Source of the DNA: Periplaneta americana
Taxonomy: Eukaryota; Arthropoda; Insecta; Blattodea; Blattidae
Direction of reading: 5' to 3'
Length of the DNA: 64,000 nt
Assembly: GCF_040183065.1 (NCBI RefSeq)
Contig: NC_091119.1
Coordinates: forward strand, 209,068,298 to 209,132,297
Of the stretch, positions 50,601 to 56,600 are shown piece by piece. The stretch's first letter is position 1. The number at the start of each line of letters is the position of its first letter. The notes under the pieces were generated by a model. That model ran no database searches, was not told the DNA's origin, and worked only from the letters and a program-made list of their open reading frames with translations. Made by a program: the position numbers and the translations under genes.

Positions 50601-53600
50601 TCCAGGAAGTGACACCGCTCTTCCTCCGTCATGTCTGAATCCAGGAACATCTCCAAGCCTGTAAATATATTGGGGTCCATCTTGTCCTCGTCATCGGGGT
50701 CCAAACCAACACTACAAAACACAAAGAGTATATAACTAGTACAGCACTAAAGTTTAGTGTTGTGGTATAAGGTTGCTCATATATAAAACAAATTAGCTAG
50801 GCCTATATCATGGACATGAAAACCTTTGCTGTACAGTAAAATTCCTTTCTATATTTTAAAAATTAGAGTCTGAGACTTTAAAAAATAGTACAGATACAAA
50901 AATTGCTGTACAGTTAACAGTTCAATCTTCCATGCTGCGACATCCTAATGAGGAAACAAAAGTTAAATGAAGAACGTCATAGAATAACCAGTTGAGTCAC
51001 TCAGACTATATATTTGTTCCTAGCAGCACATTAACAGGAGCCAGAGGTAAGGGCACATTTGCAGATACTGACCATTTTCTTTTCTTGTGACAGACATTAA
51101 AGTACCATCAAGGTTTCTAAAACAGTTTAAATAATTTACTGTCTATTACAGCCATTTTCAACAGGTGTGTGTCAGTCATTTTCTTCTCTGCTGCTCGCAT
51201 GCTACACTGTGTTCACTGAATGCTGACTTGTGCCACGTTTGCTGAAAGTTGAGTCTTGTGGACTCACTTTGTCTTTTTACTAATCTTTTCACTTTTATGC
51301 CAAATAGAAATGATCGGGACGAAATTCAAATACAAACTGCTGAGCCATTTATACCCGAACCAACACATTCTGAAGTCGAAATTGTGATAGAAAAGCTGAA
51401 AAAGTACAAGTCCCCAGGTATCGATCAAATTCCAGCAGAATTAATACAAGAGGGTGGAAACGCATTACCTAGTGAAATTCAAAAGCGCGTAGTTGCTATT
51501 TGGGAAAAAGAAATTGTACCAGAACAATGGAAGAAGTCCATAATTGTACCTATCTTTAAGAGAGGGGGAAAAGACTAACTGTAGTAATTTACGAGGAACA
51601 TCATTTTTATTGACGTCATACAAAATGTTGTCCTATATTCTTTTGAGAAGATTAACTCCATATGTAGATGAAATTATTGGGGAATATCAGTGTGGTTTTA
51701 GGGGTAACAGATCCAGGGCCGGTTTTAGTAGGTGTGCAGTGCGTGCATGCCAATTTCCTAGGGTGGCCAAAACAATAAATTTAATATACAATTTAAAACA
51801 ATTATTAATAATTCAGTGTTATACGAATTTTATAAAGAAAAAACATGAACTAATGTGCGCTAATTTGATAATAATATGAAAGTGACAAGGAAAAGGAAAG
51901 AACACGAGGTTCCATGTTGAAATTCGTAAACTTAGATGAAGGTGATCCAACTGCATCAACAGCAATCAGTTCGGAACTTTTTCCAGACGGTAAGGTAAGA
52001 ATGAAATCAAAATGCCCTTGAAGAGCTAGAGTCTCCTACTAGAGGGGAAAGCTCGTAAAAAAAAAAAAAAAAGCTCTCGTGGTGAGCTATTCTATGTGAG
52101 CTAGAAGGTGGCATCTATGAATACAGACACGTTCGCAGTCTATTGCTTCTTTTGAGTTAGTACACTAAGTCCTTCCACTCACAGCCACTTTTGAGTTGTA
52201 TGTTAACTCCTTCCACTCGTTCCTGTTGCATGCGACAGTGGACCAATGAGCTCCTCCTCCTTGTTTCAGTGGGTCTGCTCGTCTTTCCTACGCAGAGGTC
52301 CCACATGGTTGTTACCTGTCGTAAGGCAGTCTCACCATATGCCCAGCCCACTTACACTTTATCGCTGCAGCTCATTGTGCGATGTTCTCAAAATTTGTGA
52401 GTCCTTGAAGTTCCCTGTTAGATATCCTGTCTCTTCATGTTAAGCCTCTCCATTCTCCTTTGGCAGGTCCAAGTTCTTCTGTTGTCTGGCTGTGAAGGAC
52501 CACGTCTGGCATCTATAGAGCAGTATAGGGAAGACGCAAGTTGAGTACATCCAGTTTCAATTTTCGGTTCAGACTCTTGTCCAATAGTACGAATTTAAGA
52601 AACCAGAAGGCCTTCTAGGCCTGGGCTATTCTCCTTTTGAGTTCTTTGTCCATTTTGTGGGAGAATGAGATGGCCAAGGTATACACACATAGTGCATCTC
52701 TGTTCCAATCACCTCTATTTTCATAATTTTTGTTTTGCTGTGATTCATCAACAGGCCGACTGCATTGCTGAGCTCGTTCAGCTCGAGAAGCATCTGCTGT
52801 AGTTCATTGGCAGAATCAGTGAAAAGCAACACTTCATCAGCGAATCTTAAGTTGGTAAATGACAATGCCATGGTTGTCCCATTTTAGTTTTCTGAATACC
52901 TCTTCCAGCACAGCTGGTGAAGAGCTTAGGAGAAATGGGGTCGCCCTGCCTGACTCCTCTTTCCAGGTTGAAGGTCTGTCCCTCTCTTTTCGTCTTCACT
53001 TTGGTTTTGCTCTGACTATACAGATTGCTTAATATTCTTGTGTACTTTGCTTCTATTCTTGTTTGTGTAGGGTTTCCAATATGCTTGTGTGTTTAATGGA
53101 GTCAAATGCTTTGCTGTAATCTACAAACACCAAGTAAAGCATCTATTTGAACTCTGCTGCCTTTTCGATAACCTGGTTTACACATTGAAGGTGATCTGCT
53201 GTGCTGAAACCCTTGTGGAAACCTGCCTGTTCATTGGGTTGGTTTTCATCTAGGGACTTTGTGTTAATCTTATTATCATCTTAGAGAAAACTTTATACTA
53301 GCCTAGTTGGACATTAAGCTTATGGGGCTATAGTTGCTTAAGTCGTCTTTTGGTTCCTTCTTCTGTAATAATATGATCGTGTTGGTTTTCCGCTGCTCAG
53401 GTATGACTGCCGTCTGCAGTACCTTGTTAATTAGTGTGGTGATCTGTTCTGCCCCATAAATAAGGTATTCGTTCCATATGCCATCTTCTCCCGGGTGCCT
53501 TTCTCTTCTTTAGTTCCTGGAGTGCGCTCCTGACTTTGCTCTGCAGTGCTTTAGGAATAGTGTCTTCCGACTCCTGAGATCCTCCCGAGTGTCATTTATA

Positions 53601-56600
53601 TTTGTTACTGTTGCTCCAAGATATTTGAATTTTTGTCCACACCTGTAGAGTAATGGTTAGCGCGTCTAGCCACGAAACCAGGTAGCCCGGGTTCGATTCC
53701 CGGTCGGGGCAAGTTACCTAGTTGAGGTTTTTTCCGGGGTTTTCCCTCAACCCAATATGAGCAAATGCTGGGTAACTTTCGGTGTTGGACCCCGGACTCA
53801 TTTCACCGGCATTATCATCTTCATCTCATTCAGACGCTAAATAACCTGAGATGTTGATAAAGCGTCGTGAAATAACCTACTAAAATGAAAAAAAAAAATT
53901 GAATTCTTCCACCTCTTCGAAGGATAAATCTCAAATTTTTATATTTCCATTTCGTACAATATTCTGGTCATGAGATATAACCATCTTTCCCTGTCACTCG
54001 GAAATTCGTGGAATGATATTGTTCTTCCACTCTTTTTTTCTATTCGAAATGTACACAACAATACGTCATTTTGAATCATATCACAATAAACTCATAAACC
54101 AGTGGAAAGAAGCACAATATTACAAAGTATAATCGCACAAGAAACCATACACACATTCCTCAGTGAACTTTGGCAGTCAGTGCTATCTGGCGGGAATTTC
54201 ATATATTCTCGATTACAGCTTTAAAACAGGGATCAAAATGAATTGTCAAGGCCGGGAAAGGAGAAGCGAAGCGAACATCAAATCGGCCGTGGATATAGTG
54301 TACTAAACCTAACCTATTTTATGTTCGAAGTGCACTAAACTTGTTTTTTTTTTTTTTTAAAGATGGGACATGACAGGAGCGTTGCGATCGGAAAAAAAAA
54401 AAAACTGAATATCACATAGCGTGGTAGGCCTGTTGCTATGGTAACAACGGTTGAGTTGCCAAACTTACAGGTCCCACATGGCGAGTGTTTAATAGCTCTC
54501 TTGGAAACATTTATTGTGCACACAATGTTAGCATTGGTACGTTTCGTCTTTGATTCTCTGTCGATTTTTGTATTGTTTTCTTACCTTCGCGTCAATTGTC
54601 AATTAATGTTTTAACGTCAGCCATCTTAACGACAATTGCTAGCTTCCATCAGCTGGCAGCTGGTAGTCCATGTTGGCAAGATGGTACTGTAGTTCCAAGC
54701 TCGGTCGCTTAACTGTCAGTCCCATCTTTCAAAAAAACAAGTACACTTTATGTGCTATCTGCACCCCCTTAGAATTAATTCTGCCGGCACCCGTGCACTG
54801 CACAGACACGCCACACCACATGCGGTATGATGAAGTGGTCTTTCGAGAATCTGATTAGAATTGGTAGGTGCCCAGTACCTAAGTTTTGCTTGTACACATA
54901 GCTCGATAAGTGAAAATGGGCCTCGTCAGACATCATGAATTTGTTGAGAAAATCGGGTTGAGTGTTGATCACCTCTGGAGATGTGTACAGAAAGTTTGAA
55001 GTGCCTGCACCACTTGGAGCTTGTAGGGATGGAACTTCATATCCAGATGCAACATCCGTCGCACACTTCTGTCCGAGATGTGAAGGACTTGCGAATACCG
55101 ACGAACTGATCGCATTGGACTTCGCTGTAAAGCAGTTGTTAATCTTGTAATGTTCTCCGGGGTGCCAACCGCACGTGGCCTGCCAGGGTGTTTCTCGTTT
55201 GCTGCAGATGCTGTTGCTCTGAACTGCTGGATCGATCTCATAATCGACTTCCGGAACGGAACTTTATCATTCCGACCAATGTCAAAAAGTTTCCGAAACA
55301 AACGCTGCGTTCGTATGACCACACTATCACCACTTTTGAAAAAGTTTCAATTACAAACGCACGATGTTCATTTGATCAACCCTCCATAGTCCATACCAAC
55401 GAGCTATAGAAGCAGAATATAGAATGTTGTTCACGTCTGTATCAGCGCTCTTGTTGGTACTAGCTTGAACTACCGGCCGCCATGTTTTAACTGGTTAGCT
55501 CGCCTTAGCAGAAGGAGACGTATCAGCACGTTTAGATTTTTAAATCCCGTAATTAAGATGCCTTTTGTGTGCTCTGCTTATAACTGTAACAGCCGAAGCG
55601 ATAAAAGAAAGAATATGTCATATTTTAAGTCAGTAGTCTGCCATAATTTGGTATTACTATACATATAATAACACTTATTGATAGAAAGATTCTGTTCATA
55701 AGTAACTATAACGTCATTGATACTGACTACATACTGACTGACAATGCTTTGAACTGCACTACACAATGGTACCAACATCAACTCTCCAGGAAGCAGTATC
55801 CAACAATGGCGCGCAATTTAAAATGGCAGAATTCAAGAACAACAGGAACAAAAGTAGTTCGTAGGACAATGAAGATGACGCAGCACCGGCGTCGAAACGG
55901 GCCGTCTGTCTAAGGTTCATAACTTTTTTTTAAATAAATGTTAACACTTTTAACGTGTCGAATAAACAATTTTAAGTTTTTAAACAAAGTGTTAACGTGA
56001 ATTAGAATCAATTAAAATGGATCATTGTTTCTGCCGCATTTCGTATTTCGCCTCCGCCCTTGCCTCCGCTCAGCGTTGCCAAACTTATGCATGCTCCGGC
56101 TTGTAACCGAAGGTGACTCTGCTACGGACATGAGGATAAATGTTTATTTTCTGTAGTAATTAGAACTCTTGTAAGGTGAAAGACAAAAATACACACATCA
56201 AAAACAGTTTTGCATCACTTCGGTCCCAAAAGTTCCTGAACCTTTACATAAAAACGGAAGAGAGATAGACAAAAGTAACATCAGCTTTCTTTATTGCATG
56301 AATAGTATAAGGGGCTATGTTATTGATGCAATATAAGTATTCAAAGTCAAGGTCCAGGAACTTTTGGGACCGAGGTGATGCAAAACTATTTTTGATGTGT
56401 GTATGTTTACTTGGTCCCGTGCCGTGGCGTCGTGGTCTAAGGCACCCTGCCTAGGACTCGCGTTACAGAATGCGCGCTGGTTCGAGTCCTCATGGGGGAA
56501 GAAATTCTCATGAAATTTCGGCCAGTGTATGGGACCGGTGGCCACCCAGCACCGTGATGCACTTGGGGAGCTACGATAGGTAGCGAAATCCGGTTACGCA

